From: Neobacillus sp. YX16
Lineage (GTDB): Bacteria; Bacillota; Bacilli; Bacillales; Cytobacillaceae
Assembly (NCBI RefSeq): GCF_030123505.1
Contig: NZ_CP126115.1
Span: 1,130,001 to 1,194,000, forward strand
Reading direction: 5' to 3'
DNA length: 64,000 bases
The notes beneath the pieces are model-generated. The model saw only the letters and a program-made list of their open reading frames with translations. It was not told the origin of the DNA and made no database searches. The translations under genes were made by a program, and so were the position numbers. How positions within the stretch are numbered: the stretch's first letter is position 1; each line of letters begins with the position of its first letter. This document shows, in pieces, positions 43,322 to 51,808 of the stretch.

Positions 43322-45511
43322 ATGGCAAAAAGTATAGTAATTGCTGAGAAACCTTCCGTTGCACGTGATATCGCAAATGTATTAAAGTGTACGAAGAAAG
43401 GCAATGGATTTTTAGAAGGAAACAATTATATCGTTACTTGGGCGCTAGGACATTTAGTAACTTTAGCAGATCCTGAGGTATATGATAATAAATATAAAAC
43501 ATGGAACCTGGAAGATCTTCCTATGCTTCCAGAACGCATGAAATTAGTTGTCATGAAACAAACTGGAAAGCAGTTTAATACTGTAAAAACACAATTAAGC
43601 CGTAGTGATGTGAATGAAATAATTGTGGCTACTGATGCAGGGAGAGAAGGAGAATTAGTTGCACGTTGGATTATTGATAAAGCAAACGTTCATAAGCCAA
43701 TCAAACGTCTGTGGATTTCCTCTGTAACAGATAAAGCGATTAAAGATGGATTCAATAACTTAAAGCCTGGTAAAGCTTATGAAAACTTATATGCTTCAGC
43801 AGTAGCCCGTTCGGAGGCAGACTGGTACATCGGTTTAAATGCAACTCGTGCATTAACAACCAAATTTAATGCTCAATTAAACTGTGGTCGTGTACAGACA
43901 CCAACAGTTGCCATGGTTGCAACACGGGAAGATGAAATAAAAAGCTTCAAACCTCAAACATATTATGGCATTGAAGTTCAAACAGATGGACTTAAATTAA
44001 CGTGGCAAGATAGAAATGGTAATAGTCGCAGCTTTAATAAAGAAAAAATCGATGCAATCGTTAAATCACTTGGACGTAAAGATGCAACGGTTGTTTTCAT
44101 TGACCGTAAAGCAAAGAAGACATTCGCACCTGCTCTATATGATTTAACAGAGTTACAACGTAATGCCAATAAAATCTTTGGTTATTCAGCTAAAGAAACC
44201 CTAAATATCATGCAAAAACTGTACGAGCAGCATAAAGTGTTAACCTATCCTCGTACAGACTCACGTTATTTATCTTCAGACATTGTTAGTACGCTTCCAG
44301 AACGTTTAAGGGCGTGTGGTGCAGGTGAATATCGTTCTCTTGCAAATAAAGTGTTAACAAAGCCAATTAAAGCAACAAACGCCTTTGTAGATGATAAGAA
44401 AGTAAGTGACCACCACGCCATTATTCCAACTGAAGGTTATGTGAATTTCTCAAGCTTTACAGATAAAGAACGTAAAATATATGACCTTGTCGTAAAACGT
44501 TTCTTAGCTGTATTATTCCCTGCCTTTGAATACGAGCAGTTAACCGTACAAGCAAATATTGGTGATGAAAAATTCATTGCTAAAGGAAAATCGGTTATTA
44601 ATGCTGGTTGGAAAGAAGTGTACGAAAACCGATTCGATGATGAAGAATCAACTGATGATATAAAAGAGCAGTTATTACCTCGTCTTGAAAAAGGTGATGT
44701 ATTAATAACAAAGTTAATCGCACAAACATCAGGTCAAACAAAGCCGCCTGCACGCTTTACAGAGGCTACTATTCTGTCAGCTATGGAAAATCCTACGAAG
44801 TACATGGAAACAAACGATAAGAAGCTTGCAGATACGTTAAAATCAACTGGTGGACTTGGTACAGTTGCAACTCGTGCTGATATTATTGAGAAATTATTCA
44901 ATTCATTCCTCATTGAAAAACGTGGTGGAAAAGAAATCTATATCACGTCTAAAGGTCGTCAACTACTAGAGTTAGTACCAGGAGAATTAAAATCACCAGC
45001 GACAACGGCTGAGTGGGAACAAAAACTTGAGCTCATTGCTAAAGGGAAACTAAAAAAAGATGTATTCATAAATGAAATGAAAGAACATACAAAAAAAATC
45101 GTGGCAGAAATTAAAGCAAGCGATAAAAAATACAAGCACGACAACATTTCCACAAAATCATGCCCTGACTGTGGAAAACCAATGCTAGAAGTAAACGGCA
45201 AGAAAGGCAAAATGCTTGTCTGCCAAGATCGTGAATGTGGTCATAAAAAGAATGTCTCACGTGTAACCAACGCACGCTGTCCTCAATGTAAAAAGAAAAT
45301 GGAACTTCGAGGTGAAGGTAACGGTCAAATCTTCGCATGTGCATGTGGATATCGTGAGAAACTATCTGCTTTTGAAGCACGACGTAAGAAAGAAAGTGGT
45401 GGAAAAGTGGATAAACGTACCGTTCAGAATTATTTAAAACAGCAAGAAAAAGAAGCTGAACCGATTAATAATGCTTTTGCAGACTTATTAAAAGGGATAA
45501 AATTTGATTAA
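43322..45511 (+). CDS. topB: DNA topoisomerase III
   Basis: 729 residues of type IA topoisomerase. TOPRIM domain with VIAEKPSVARDIANVL (residues 5-20) and the DAGREGE motif, active-site Tyr in VLTYPRTDSRYLS (about 310), and a C-terminal zinc-ribbon tail with CPDCGKP...C..RECG and CPQCKKK...CACGY. It removes negative supercoils and resolves recombination intermediates. SD AAAGGAG precedes ATG 43322; strong terminator follows. Confidence 0.96.
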   Translation: MAKSIVIAEKPSVARDIANVLKCTKKGNGFLEGNNYIVTWALGHLVTLADPEVYDNKYKTWNLEDLPMLPERMKLVVMKQTGKQFNTVKTQLSRSDVNEIIVATDAGREGELVARWIIDKANVHKPIKRLWISSVTDKAIKDGFNNLKPGKAYENLYASAVARSEADWYIGLNATRALTTKFNAQLNCGRVQTPTVAMVATREDEIKSFKPQTYYGIEVQTDGLKLTWQDRNGNSRSFNKEKIDAIVKSLGRKDATVVFIDRKAKKTFAPALYDLTELQRNANKIFGYSAKETLNIMQKLYEQHKVLTYPRTDSRYLSSDIVSTLPERLRACGAGEYRSLANKVLTKPIKATNAFVDDKKVSDHHAIIPTEGYVNFSSFTDKERKIYDLVVKRFLAVLFPAFEYEQLTVQANIGDEKFIAKGKSVINAGWKEVYENRFDDEESTDDIKEQLLPRLEKGDVLITKLIAQTSGQTKPPARFTEATILSAMENPTKYMETNDKKLADTLKSTGGLGTVATRADIIEKLFNSFLIEKRGGKEIYITSKGRQLLELVPGELKSPATTAEWEQKLELIAKGKLKKDVFINEMKEHTKKIVAEIKASDKKYKHDNISTKSCPDCGKPMLEVNGKKGKMLVCQDRECGHKKNVSRVTNARCPQCKKKMELRGEGNGQIFACACGYREKLSAFEARRKKESGGKVDKRTVQNYLKQQEKEAEPINNAFADLLKGIKFD

Positions 45512-45517
45512 ATGATC

Positions 45518-45570
45518 AAAAAAGTTGAAGTGTCCATCTAGAAGTTTAGATAGGCACTTCAACTTTTTTG
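45518..45570 (+). terminator. intrinsic terminator after topB
   Basis: Stem AAAAAAGTTGAAGTG / CACTTCAACTTTTTT with a 22-base loop that can itself pair in part. Confidence 0.9.
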
Positions 45571-45616
45571 TATTATTGTGCTAAAGTATTATCGCGCTAA
45601 AATTCTGACAATTCTG

Positions 45617-45646
45617 TTGACAATCAAGCTTTTCATCACATACAAT
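45617..45646 (+). promoter_or_regulatory. sigma-A-type promoter of the hutH leader
   Basis: Consensus TTGACA at 45617-45622 and TACAAT at 45641-45646, spacer 18 bases. Transcription would start near 45653 and run through the hairpins described next. Confidence 0.7.
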
Positions 45647-45726
45647 AACTATTAGAATAAAAATATTTGAATGGACTGATAACCTATGAGACATCCAAAA
45701 ACAAAATATTATTCGAATATGTTAAT

Positions 45727-45780
45727 AAAAGAGGCTGGACTCCAAATCTAATCAGAAATGGAATCCAGCCTCTTTCTTTA
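45727..45780 (+). promoter_or_regulatory. terminator-like attenuator in the hutH leader
   Basis: Stem AAAGAGGCTGGACTCC / GGAATCCAGCCTCTTT (one mismatch) with a 16-base loop, followed by CTTTATTC. It lies between the promoter at 45617 and the hutH start, so hutH mRNA must pass it. Upstream, ATATTTGAAT and ATTCGAATAT can pair as a second stem (about 45665-45720). Control by premature termination is likely; the trigger is unknown. Confidence 0.65.
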
Positions 45781-45808
45781 TTCTATTAAAGTGGTAGAGG
45801 TGAGAAAT

Positions 45809-47326
45809 GTGATTATGCTAACAGGTCAAAGTTTAACATTGGATCAAATGAAAGAAGTTTTATATCGAAAAGAGAAGGTTTTTGCTTCGGAAAAAAGTAT
45901 GGATCTAGTAAAAAAGAGCCGTGAAGCGGTAGAGAAAATCGTTTCCGAGCGCAAAGTAGTTTATGGTATTAATACGGGATTTGGGAAATTTAGTGATGTA
46001 TTAATTGATAAAGAGCACGTCAGGGATTTACAGCTTAATTTAATTCGCTCACATGCTTGTGGAGTGGGAGACCCTTTTCCGGAAATTGTTTCAAAAGCAA
46101 TGGTTCTTTTACGTGCGAATGCCCTTTTAAAAGGGTATTCAGGCGTTCGGCCAATACTGATTGAGAAGCTTTTAGAACTCGTTAATACAGAAATCATACC
46201 GGTCATTCCTCAGCAAGGTTCATTGGGTGCGAGCGGTGATTTGGCTCCTCTCTCCCATTTAGCTTTAGTTCTGATAGGGGAAGGTGAGGTATTTTACAAA
46301 GGAAATCGGATGGAATCAATCCATGCGCTTCAAATGGAAGGAATCCTGCCGCTAATATTAGAGGCAAAAGAAGGTCTTGCATTAATTAATGGAACCCAGG
46401 CGATGACAGCTATGGGGGTTGTTGGATATCTTGAAGCTGAACAGCTGGCATTTGAAAGTGAGCTTATTGCAGCCATGACAATGGAAGGGCTAAATGGAAT
46501 CATTGATGCATTTGCTGAGGAAGTTCATGTAGCAAGGGGCTACCAGCAGCAGATTGATACGGCAGCGAGAATCCGCAGGTATTTAAGTGATAGTTTATTA
46601 ACCACAGTTCAAGGAGAATATCGTGTTCAGGACGCTTATTCCCTAAGATGTATTCCTCAGGTACACGGGGCATCGTGGCAGGCACTTGATTATGTTAAGG
46701 AAAAATTAGAAATCGAAATGAATGCAGCTACAGACAATCCACTCATTTTTGATGATGGAGAAAAGGTTATTTCTGGAGGGAATTTTCATGGTCAGCCAAT
46801 TGCCTTCGCAATGGATTTTATGAAGATTGCAGTTGCGGAGCTTGCCAATATATCTGAAAGACGGATTGAGCGATTAGTAAACCCACAGCTGAACGATCTG
46901 CCGCCTTTCCTAAGTCCTGAACCTGGTTTGCAGTCAGGTGCGATGATTATGCAATATGCTGCGGCGTCGTTGGTATCTGAAAATAAAACACTTGCCCATC
47001 CAGCCAGTGTTGATTCTATTCCCTCATCTGCAAACCAGGAAGACCATGTGAGTATGGGTACCATTGCCTCTAGACATGCCTATCAAATCATTCAGAATGC
47101 TAGACGAGTGCTGGCGATTGAACTCATTTGTGCTATGCAGGCAGTTGAAATTCGCGGGGTGGAGAAAATGGCATGCCAGACAAAGAAGATATATGAGAAG
47201 GGGAGAGAGCTTGTTCCTTCTATAAAGAAGGATCGAATCTTTTCAAAGGATATCGAGAGGGCTGCAGAAGGTCTTAAAGAATGGGACCTAAAGAAACTCA
47301 TTCAAAAATTTGAAAATGTTAAATAA
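45809..47326 (+). CDS. hutH: histidine ammonia-lyase
   Basis: About 505 residues. The Ala-Ser-Gly that forms the MIO prosthetic group is in [14 protein letters not shown], and the catalytic Tyr/Asn/Arg regions ([32 protein letters not shown]) are present. It deaminates histidine to urocanate, first step of histidine use. GTG 45809 sits 7 bases behind GAGGTGAG; ATG 45815 is an alternative. No hutP, hutU, hutI or hutG is nearby, so hutH stands alone here. Its TAA is exactly at the 3' end of intron copy 2. Confidence 0.95.
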   Translation: MIMLTGQSLTLDQMKEVLYRKEKVFASEKSMDLVKKSREAVEKIVSERKVVYGINTGFGKFSDVLIDKEHVRDLQLNLIRSHACGVGDPFPEIVSKAMVLLRANALLKGYSGVRPILIEKLLELVNTEIIPVIPQQGSLGASGDLAPLSHLALVLIGEGEVFYKGNRMESIHALQMEGILPLILEAKEGLALINGTQAMTAMGVVGYLEAEQLAFESELIAAMTMEGLNGIIDAFAEEVHVARGYQQQIDTAARIRRYLSDSLLTTVQGEYRVQDAYSLRCIPQVHGASWQALDYVKEKLEIEMNAATDNPLIFDDGEKVISGGNFHGQPIAFAMDFMKIAVAELANISERRIERLVNPQLNDLPPFLSPEPGLQSGAMIMQYAAASLVSENKTLAHPASVDSIPSSANQEDHVSMGTIASRHAYQIIQNARRVLAIELICAMQAVEIRGVEKMACQTKKIYEKGRELVPSIKKDRIFSKDIERAAEGLKEWDLKKLIQKFENVK

Positions 47327-49211
47327 TCGAGTAGGAGGGGGTGACTAACCCCCGACCTCTCACACCACCGTACGTACCGTTCGGTATACGGCGGTTCTAT
47401 TAAGATTGACGTAAAGTTTCATAACGGTTATATAGACTTTTCAACCCTCGTTGACTCCAATATGAGTTATCGAGGGTTTTGTGTAATATTGGGCTACAGG
47501 CGATTCTCCAGTATTTCTTTCTGGAGTTGCCCCATTCGTGCGCCTTGTAACCAGGGACGCCTAAACCAATCAGTTTTCTAACTCTAGTTTTAGATTTCTT
47601 CCACTGTTTCCATTCGCACATTCTTAGCCTTCTTCTTATCCATTCATCAAATTCTTTGAATTTGCTTGGAGTGTCCGCTAAAGCGAAGTACCCGCACCAT
47701 CCTGTAAGATAGCGGTTTAACATTTCAATTCTTACCTCAAGTGGGATAGGTTTTGACCGAGAGGTAATTTCTCGAATCTTCGTCTTAAAGCGTTTAATGC
47801 TTTGTTTCGCTATTCGCACCTTCGGTTCTTTATTAAATGTGAAACTGAAACCAAGAAATTTCCGTTTCCACGGACGGTCGATTGCCGACTTATCCCTGTT
47901 TACCTTCAATTTTAGTTTCTGCTCAATAATCGTCGTAATGGATTCCATCACACGTTCCCCTGCTTTTAATGACTTAACATAAATGTTGCAGTCATCCGCA
48001 TAACGGACAAACTTATGCCCTCTGGCTTCCAATTCTTTATCTAATTTATCAAGAATTATGTTTGAAAGTAGTGGACTGAGAGGTCCCCCTTGCGGAGTAC
48101 CTTCCTCCGTTGATTGTACGACCCCATTAAGCATTACACCTGATTGAAGGTATTTCCTGATTAGTTTGAGAAGAATGCGGTCTTCAATTCTCTTAGCGAG
48201 TATTCCCATCAGTATGTCATGATTAACCTTATCAAAGAATTTCTCTAAGTCCATATCAATTACCCAGCGGTAACCTTCTTTGATATAACCCTTTGCCTTT
48301 CTTACCGCATTATGGGCGCTCCTGTTAGGTCGGAAACCATAGCTGTTTTCAGAAAATGTTGGATCAAAGATTGAGGTTAATACTTGGGCGATTGCCTGTT
48401 GGATGAAACGGTCTGTCACAGTCGGTATGCCTAAAAGCCTTATCCCTCCGCCTGGTTTCGGGATTTCGACACGGCGAACAGGAGAAGGTTGATAGTTACC
48501 TGTTCTCAAAGTTTCCCGAAGGGAATCCCAGTTTTCATAGAGATGTCGTCGTAGGAATTTTACGGACATTCCATCTATGCCGTGACTTCCTTTGTTCTGC
48601 TCTACCCTTTTTAGGGCAGTTAAGAGATTTTCCCGTGATAGAATTAGTTCCATTAACATGATGTTATCCTTTCTACGTGAATGAAGGTTCTGTTTATGCC
48701 GACTTTTGCTCCACCCTCCTAGAGTCCCCAACGGATTCACCGCTTCCTCCTTTAGGTAGGTCCTTTCGGATTGTCTGTGTTCAATGCAATCACCGAATGT
48801 GCAGACTTCATTCTTTCTTAATAGTTCAGTCCTTCCCATTCTTTCTCGAGTAAGAATGGTACTATGACTTCTGCTGACTTCTGATTGTTCAGCTATCCAT
48901 TGCTAGATAGTTTACCAAGTGTACTTGGCTTATCAATCAGATCTCCCCGGGTAAGAGTACAGTCTTTCCCTCCATCTATCTGCTTCATTTACTCTGTACC
49001 ACCTTCGGCAGTAAGGACTTTGTTTTGTGTTGCAAACTCATCCAATGATACCTAGCCTTATATGAAGTTCGTGTTCCTCAGACCGGAGGTTTGCCGCTCG
49101 CTTCCTTCAGATTCCGCATCACCGCGGACACCCTTGCGTTAGGCTAACCATTACTACTGCCTTCATGGTTCGGGACTTTCACCCTAGAGACTGCACCCAT
49201 GCCGGGCGCAC
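47326..49211 (-). mobile_element. group IIC intron, copy 2 (1886 bp, minus strand)
   Basis: Read on the minus strand it starts GTGCGCCCGGCATGGGTGCA at 49211 and ends CTACTCGAT at 47326. Identical to copy 1 except for a T instead of C in the RNA domain region (49118, equals 37013) and an A instead of G in the reverse transcriptase (48466, equals 37665). It too sits 9 bases behind a terminator hairpin (49221-49238). Lengths of both copies agree at 1886. Confidence 0.92.
47400..48659 (-). CDS. ltrA: group II intron-encoded reverse transcriptase/maturase, copy 2
   Basis: 419 residues from the ATG at 48659, identical to copy 1 except Glu for Gly in RRVEIPKPGGG. Glu is the usual residue at this place in group II reverse transcriptases, so copy 2 is likelier to be the intact parental form. 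RT motifs, YADD and domain X are intact; there is no endonuclease domain. Confidence 0.93.
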   Translation of the reverse strand: MLMELILSRENLLTALKRVEQNKGSHGIDGMSVKFLRRHLYENWDSLRETLRTGNYQPSPVRRVEIPKPGGGIRLLGIPTVTDRFIQQAIAQVLTSIFDPTFSENSYGFRPNRSAHNAVRKAKGYIKEGYRWVIDMDLEKFFDKVNHDILMGILAKRIEDRILLKLIRKYLQSGVMLNGVVQSTEEGTPQGGPLSPLLSNIILDKLDKELEARGHKFVRYADDCNIYVKSLKAGERVMESITTIIEQKLKLKVNRDKSAIDRPWKRKFLGFSFTFNKEPKVRIAKQSIKRFKTKIREITSRSKPIPLEVRIEMLNRYLTGWCGYFALADTPSKFKEFDEWIRRRLRMCEWKQWKKSKTRVRKLIGLGVPGYKAHEWGNSRKKYWRIACSPILHKTLDNSYWSQRGLKSLYNRYETLRQS

Positions 49212-49214
49212 AAC

Positions 49215-49242
49215 AAAAAAGGCGTGAAAATTCACGCCTTTT
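49215..49242. terminator. bidirectional terminator hairpin at the 5' edge of intron copy 2
   Basis: GGCGTGAA (49221-49228) pairs with TTCACGCC (49231-49238), flanked by AAAAAA and TTTT. It closes the small minus-strand gene at 49241-49405 and was probably also the terminator of hutH before the intron separated them. Confidence 0.88.
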
Positions 49243-49405
49243 ACTCTATGTCTTCTGTTTCAACTCTATTCTTAAATGCTTCTCGTACTACAAGGAACTC
49301 TTCGTCCCCAATAGCATCCTTTGAATGCCTTTCAGTTTGGTTATCCTTTGGTAAATTTCCAGGATGACCTTTCTTCTTGTGATTAAAATGTTCTCCACGT
49401 GCCAA
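49241..49405 (-). CDS. small hydrophilic protein, 54 aa
   Basis: 54 residues from a TTG start eight bases behind AAAGGAG. Basic N-terminal half with His/Lys/Gly (GEHFNHKKKGHPGNLPK) and acidic C-terminal half ending VETEDIE. Looks like the small spore- or stress-associated proteins typical of bacilli; no family recognised. Stop codon is inside the terminator hairpin flank. Confidence 0.65.
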   Translation of the reverse strand: MARGEHFNHKKKGHPGNLPKDNQTERHSKDAIGDEEFLVVREAFKNRVETEDIE

Positions 49406-49484
49406 ATTAAACACTCCTTTCGTCTACGAATGTATCATTCCCAAACGAAGGAAATTTATTAGTGAAGATGGGAGGATTAGTGAA

Positions 49485-49604
49485 TTATTCCTCGCTCCCT
49501 TTTTCATCAGACTTTACAGGGCTGCACATGCGGTCAATAAGGAAACCGAAAAACACTAAAAAGCCAATTGGAATTACATAATTCAATACATGAATGGTTG
49601 TCAT
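49485..49604 (-). CDS. small single-pass membrane protein, 39 aa
   Basis: 39 residues with one membrane helix (about 8-23, NYVIPIGFLVFFGFLI) and a charged tail ending KGSEE. ATG 49604 lies behind GAGGTGAGTTC. Function unknown. Confidence 0.6.
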   Translation of the reverse strand: MTTIHVLNYVIPIGFLVFFGFLIDRMCSPVKSDEKGSEE

Positions 49605-50020
49605 CGACTGAACTCACCTCTTTTATTTGAATATTTATAATATTTAGTATATTGTAAAATTGGTAACAATAATTGTCAATTGTCACAAAATAGACAAATT
49701 TCACAGTATTTTCTAGCCTTTTTAACCTATATTACAAAGTTTTTCCTTAGGGAAAATATCTCAATTTCGACTATAAAATTCCTTATTTTCCATTAAACTT
49801 CCATTAAAATGATAAGCTTTCTACATTTTGCGAAACATTCAAAGGAGTTTTTGTAGAAAAATGGAATAATTTGTGTAAATAAATGATTCGAAAAATTAAT
49901 ATTTCTGACAAAATACAACACGATACTAAAAAAGTACTATATATAATGAACATAGTAATGATTAAGTAGGAAGAGTTGTCTACAAAATATACTGAATAAT
50001 CAATGATTTATGAGGAATAT
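49605..50020. other. long AT-rich leader region upstream of the riboswitch
   Basis: No gene is supported in these 416 bases. TATAAT at 49942-49947 is a candidate -10 for the riboswitch transcript, with no good -35. Two weak Spo0A-box-like words (TTGCGAA at 49828-49834 and ATTCGAA at 49886-49892, each 5 of 7 to TGTCGAA) lie upstream; I do not call them as sites. Confidence 0.4.
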
Positions 50021-50115
50021 GAAACAGAAAAAGGCAAACCTATTGAAAAATGGAGACGCAAAGCCGAGGATCTAAGGTATATATTTTACTATGATGGCCG
50101 GGCTGCCTGGAATAC
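50021..50115 (+). ncRNA. cyclic-di-GMP-I (GEMM-I) riboswitch
   Basis: Conserved blocks of the class occur in order: AAAAAGGCAAACC (50028-50040), a short stem with a GAAA loop (CCTATTGAAAAATGG), the near-invariant GACGCAAAGCC (50055-50065), then CTAAGG as tetraloop receptor, and ATGATGGCCGGGCTGCC (50091-50107). The loop-receptor pair and the GCAAAGC junction are the parts that bind c-di-GMP. The sinI-like start is only 35 bases downstream. A short hairpin (GAATAC / GTATTT) between them, followed by TTGGGGTG, could mask the SD, so control of translation is the likelier mode. Confidence 0.88.
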
Positions 50116-50142
50116 GAATATGTATTTTTGGGGTGAATGAAC

Positions 50143-50292
50143 GTGGCAATAACGGATGGTATGATGAATGGAATGGATGCAGAATGGTTAGCTCTTATCG
50201 TAGAAGCAAAAGCTTTAGGGATTTCGAAGGAAACAATTCTTGATTTTCTTCATCAGAACGAAGTTAGAGATGTACTAGTAAAGAATTGCTAA
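50143..50292 (+). CDS. sinI: SinI-like antirepressor
   Basis: 49 residues. MDAEWLALIVEAKALGISKE followed by TILDFLHQN matches the SinI dimerisation helix pair (B. subtilis: LDQEWVELMVEAKEANIS). SinI binds SinR and frees matrix operons for biofilm formation. GTG at 50143 is six bases behind GGGGTGA; ATG at 50137 would overlap that SD, and is the alternative. It lies directly behind a c-di-GMP riboswitch and is convergent with sinR, whereas B. subtilis has sinI-sinR in tandem. Confidence 0.85.
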   Translation: MAITDGMMNGMDAEWLALIVEAKALGISKETILDFLHQNEVRDVLVKNC

Positions 50293-50302
50293 GATACATA
50301 AA

Positions 50303-50343
50303 GGAACAAAGCATACTACAAAAATAAGGTAGTATGCTTTGTT
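50303..50343 (+). terminator. intrinsic terminator after sinI
   Basis: Stem AACAAAGCATACTAC / GTAGTATGCTTTGTT with a 9-base loop. Confidence 0.92.
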
Positions 50344-50349
50344 CGTTTA

Positions 50350-50491
50350 CTTGTCCAGCTGCAGGCGCCATCGGCTCGAGAGAAAAAGATAAACCGCTTT
50401 TTCCTCGGTCATAATCCAATCCGTCCAAAAGGCTAAAAATCAACCTTTTTGTCTATGCTTGTCGCCGATAGGCGGGCGCCTTCCGCTTTTC
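50350..50491. repeat. solo copy of the second (nested) repeat
   Basis: Starts TTGTCCAGCTGCAGGCGCC and ends GGGCGCCTTCCGCTTTTC, the same borders as the block nested in dispersed repeat copy 1 (8582-8703). The centre is unrelated, apart from CTCGAG near the left and GCTTGTCG near the right. It separates the ends of sinI and sinR. Confidence 0.75.
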
Positions 50492-50492
50492 T

Positions 50493-50822
50493 TTATTCAT
50501 TATTATTCTGACCGATTCGCCACTTATTAAATTCAATAAAATCGCGAAATTGATCTTTCGATACACCAGAATCCATTGCTTCTTTTACAATGTTCATCCA
50601 ATCACTATCTAATTCTTCTTTGTTTATCTGTTCATTTATTAGATGTTCAACAGGTACGTTTAATACAGAAGAAATTTTTTCAAGGAACTGAATTGACGGA
50701 TTCCTTTGCAGGTTTCTTTCCAGAGAGCTTAAATATGATTTAGCAACTCCTGCTTGCTCAGCAAGTTCTGATAATGACATTTTTTTTTCTAAACGAAGTT
50801 TTTTAACACGATCACCGATCAT
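50493..50822 (-). CDS. sinR: SinR-like transcriptional repressor
   Basis: 109 residues from ATG 50822. N-terminal HTH_XRE domain closely matching SinR (MIGDRVKKLRLEKKMSLSEL, then AEQAGVAKSYLSSLERNLQ and NPSIQFLEKISSVL), and a C-terminal SinI-like interaction helix pair (LDSDWMNIVKEAMDSGVSKD). SinR tetramers repress biofilm matrix genes; the SinI-like protein from the neighbouring convergent gene should bind this C-terminal part. Confidence 0.92.
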   Translation of the reverse strand: MIGDRVKKLRLEKKMSLSELAEQAGVAKSYLSSLERNLQRNPSIQFLEKISSVLNVPVEHLINEQINKEELDSDWMNIVKEAMDSGVSKDQFRDFIEFNKWRIGQNNNE

Positions 50823-51026
50823 TGGGCTCACACACCTAATATTTATTATTACTACAATAATTTTATCAGAAAAGATGGAAAAGTTCCATATTAAGAACGG
50901 CTGATTTACACAAAAATATTTCAAAATAGCATAAACTTTTTGAAATAATGGTTTGTTAACGATAATATTAAAGAGTGTTTCCAATTCTGCAAAAATACAT
51001 AAAAATAATAAAAAAAGGTTGGGAAG

Positions 51027-51782
51027 ATGATGATTGTTCTTAAATCACAGCGGGAAATCGATGCGATGAAAAAAGCAGGAGAAATTCTTGCATCCTGTCA
51101 TAAAGAAATTGCAAAAATGATAAAACCAGGTGTAACAACCTGGGAGATTGATCAGTTTGTAGATGAATTCCTTGAAAAACACAAGGCAACCCCACAGCAA
51201 AAGGGCTATAAGGGATATAAATATGCTACCTGTGCCAGTATTAATGACGAAATATGCCATGGCTTTCCTAGAAAAGAGCCATTAAATGAAGGGGACATAG
51301 TCACCATCGATATGGTTGTTAATTATAACGGAGGGCTAGCCGATTCTGCATGGTCCTATGCTGTTGGGAAGGTTTCAAAGGAGACTAAACATTTATTAAA
51401 TGTTACGAAGGAGGCACTTTATAAAGGAATTGCAGCGGCTGTCCCTGGTAATAGAATCGGAGATATCGGACACGCGATTCAAACGTATGTAGAAGGAGAA
51501 GGTTTTTCAGTTGTTCGTGATTTTATTGGCCATGGAATTGGGGCTGTCATTCATGAGAAACCGGATGTACCACATTACGGACTGCCAGGAAAAGGACCAA
51601 GGATTAAAGAAGGAATGGTGTTTACAATCGAGCCAATGGTCAATGTCGGCATGTATCAAACCAAAATGGATACAAATGGCTGGACAGCTAGGACCATTGA
51701 TGGTAAATTTTCTGCTCAATATGAACATACCATTGCCATCACTAAGGATGGACCGATTATTTTAACTGAACAGGATAAATAA
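51027..51782 (+). CDS. mapB: type I methionine aminopeptidase (MapB/YflG-like)
   Basis: 251 residues. Metal ligands are found in the usual places: D in TIDMVVNYNG, D in GGLADSAW, H in FIGHGIGAVIHEKP, E in TIEPMVN and E in QYEHTIA. It removes initiator Met from nascent proteins. Size and the neighbouring yfkK-, yfkH-like genes suggest the YflG paralogue, not the map gene of the ribosomal operon. SD precedes ATG 51027. Confidence 0.92.
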   Translation: MMIVLKSQREIDAMKKAGEILASCHKEIAKMIKPGVTTWEIDQFVDEFLEKHKATPQQKGYKGYKYATCASINDEICHGFPRKEPLNEGDIVTIDMVVNYNGGLADSAWSYAVGKVSKETKHLLNVTKEALYKGIAAAVPGNRIGDIGHAIQTYVEGEGFSVVRDFIGHGIGAVIHEKPDVPHYGLPGKGPRIKEGMVFTIEPMVNVGMYQTKMDTNGWTARTIDGKFSAQYEHTIAITKDGPIILTEQDK

Positions 51783-51783
51783 A

Positions 51784-51808
51784 AAACAGATCTCCTTGAG
51801 ATCTGTTT
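51784..51808. terminator. bidirectional terminator between mapB and yfkK
   Basis: AAACAGATCTC / GAGATCTGTTT with a 3-base loop between convergent genes. Confidence 0.85.

Noticed and set aside
49827..49892. Spo0A boxes in front of sinI
   Set aside because: TTGCGAA and ATTCGAA match only 5 of 7 positions and are expected by chance in AT-rich DNA.
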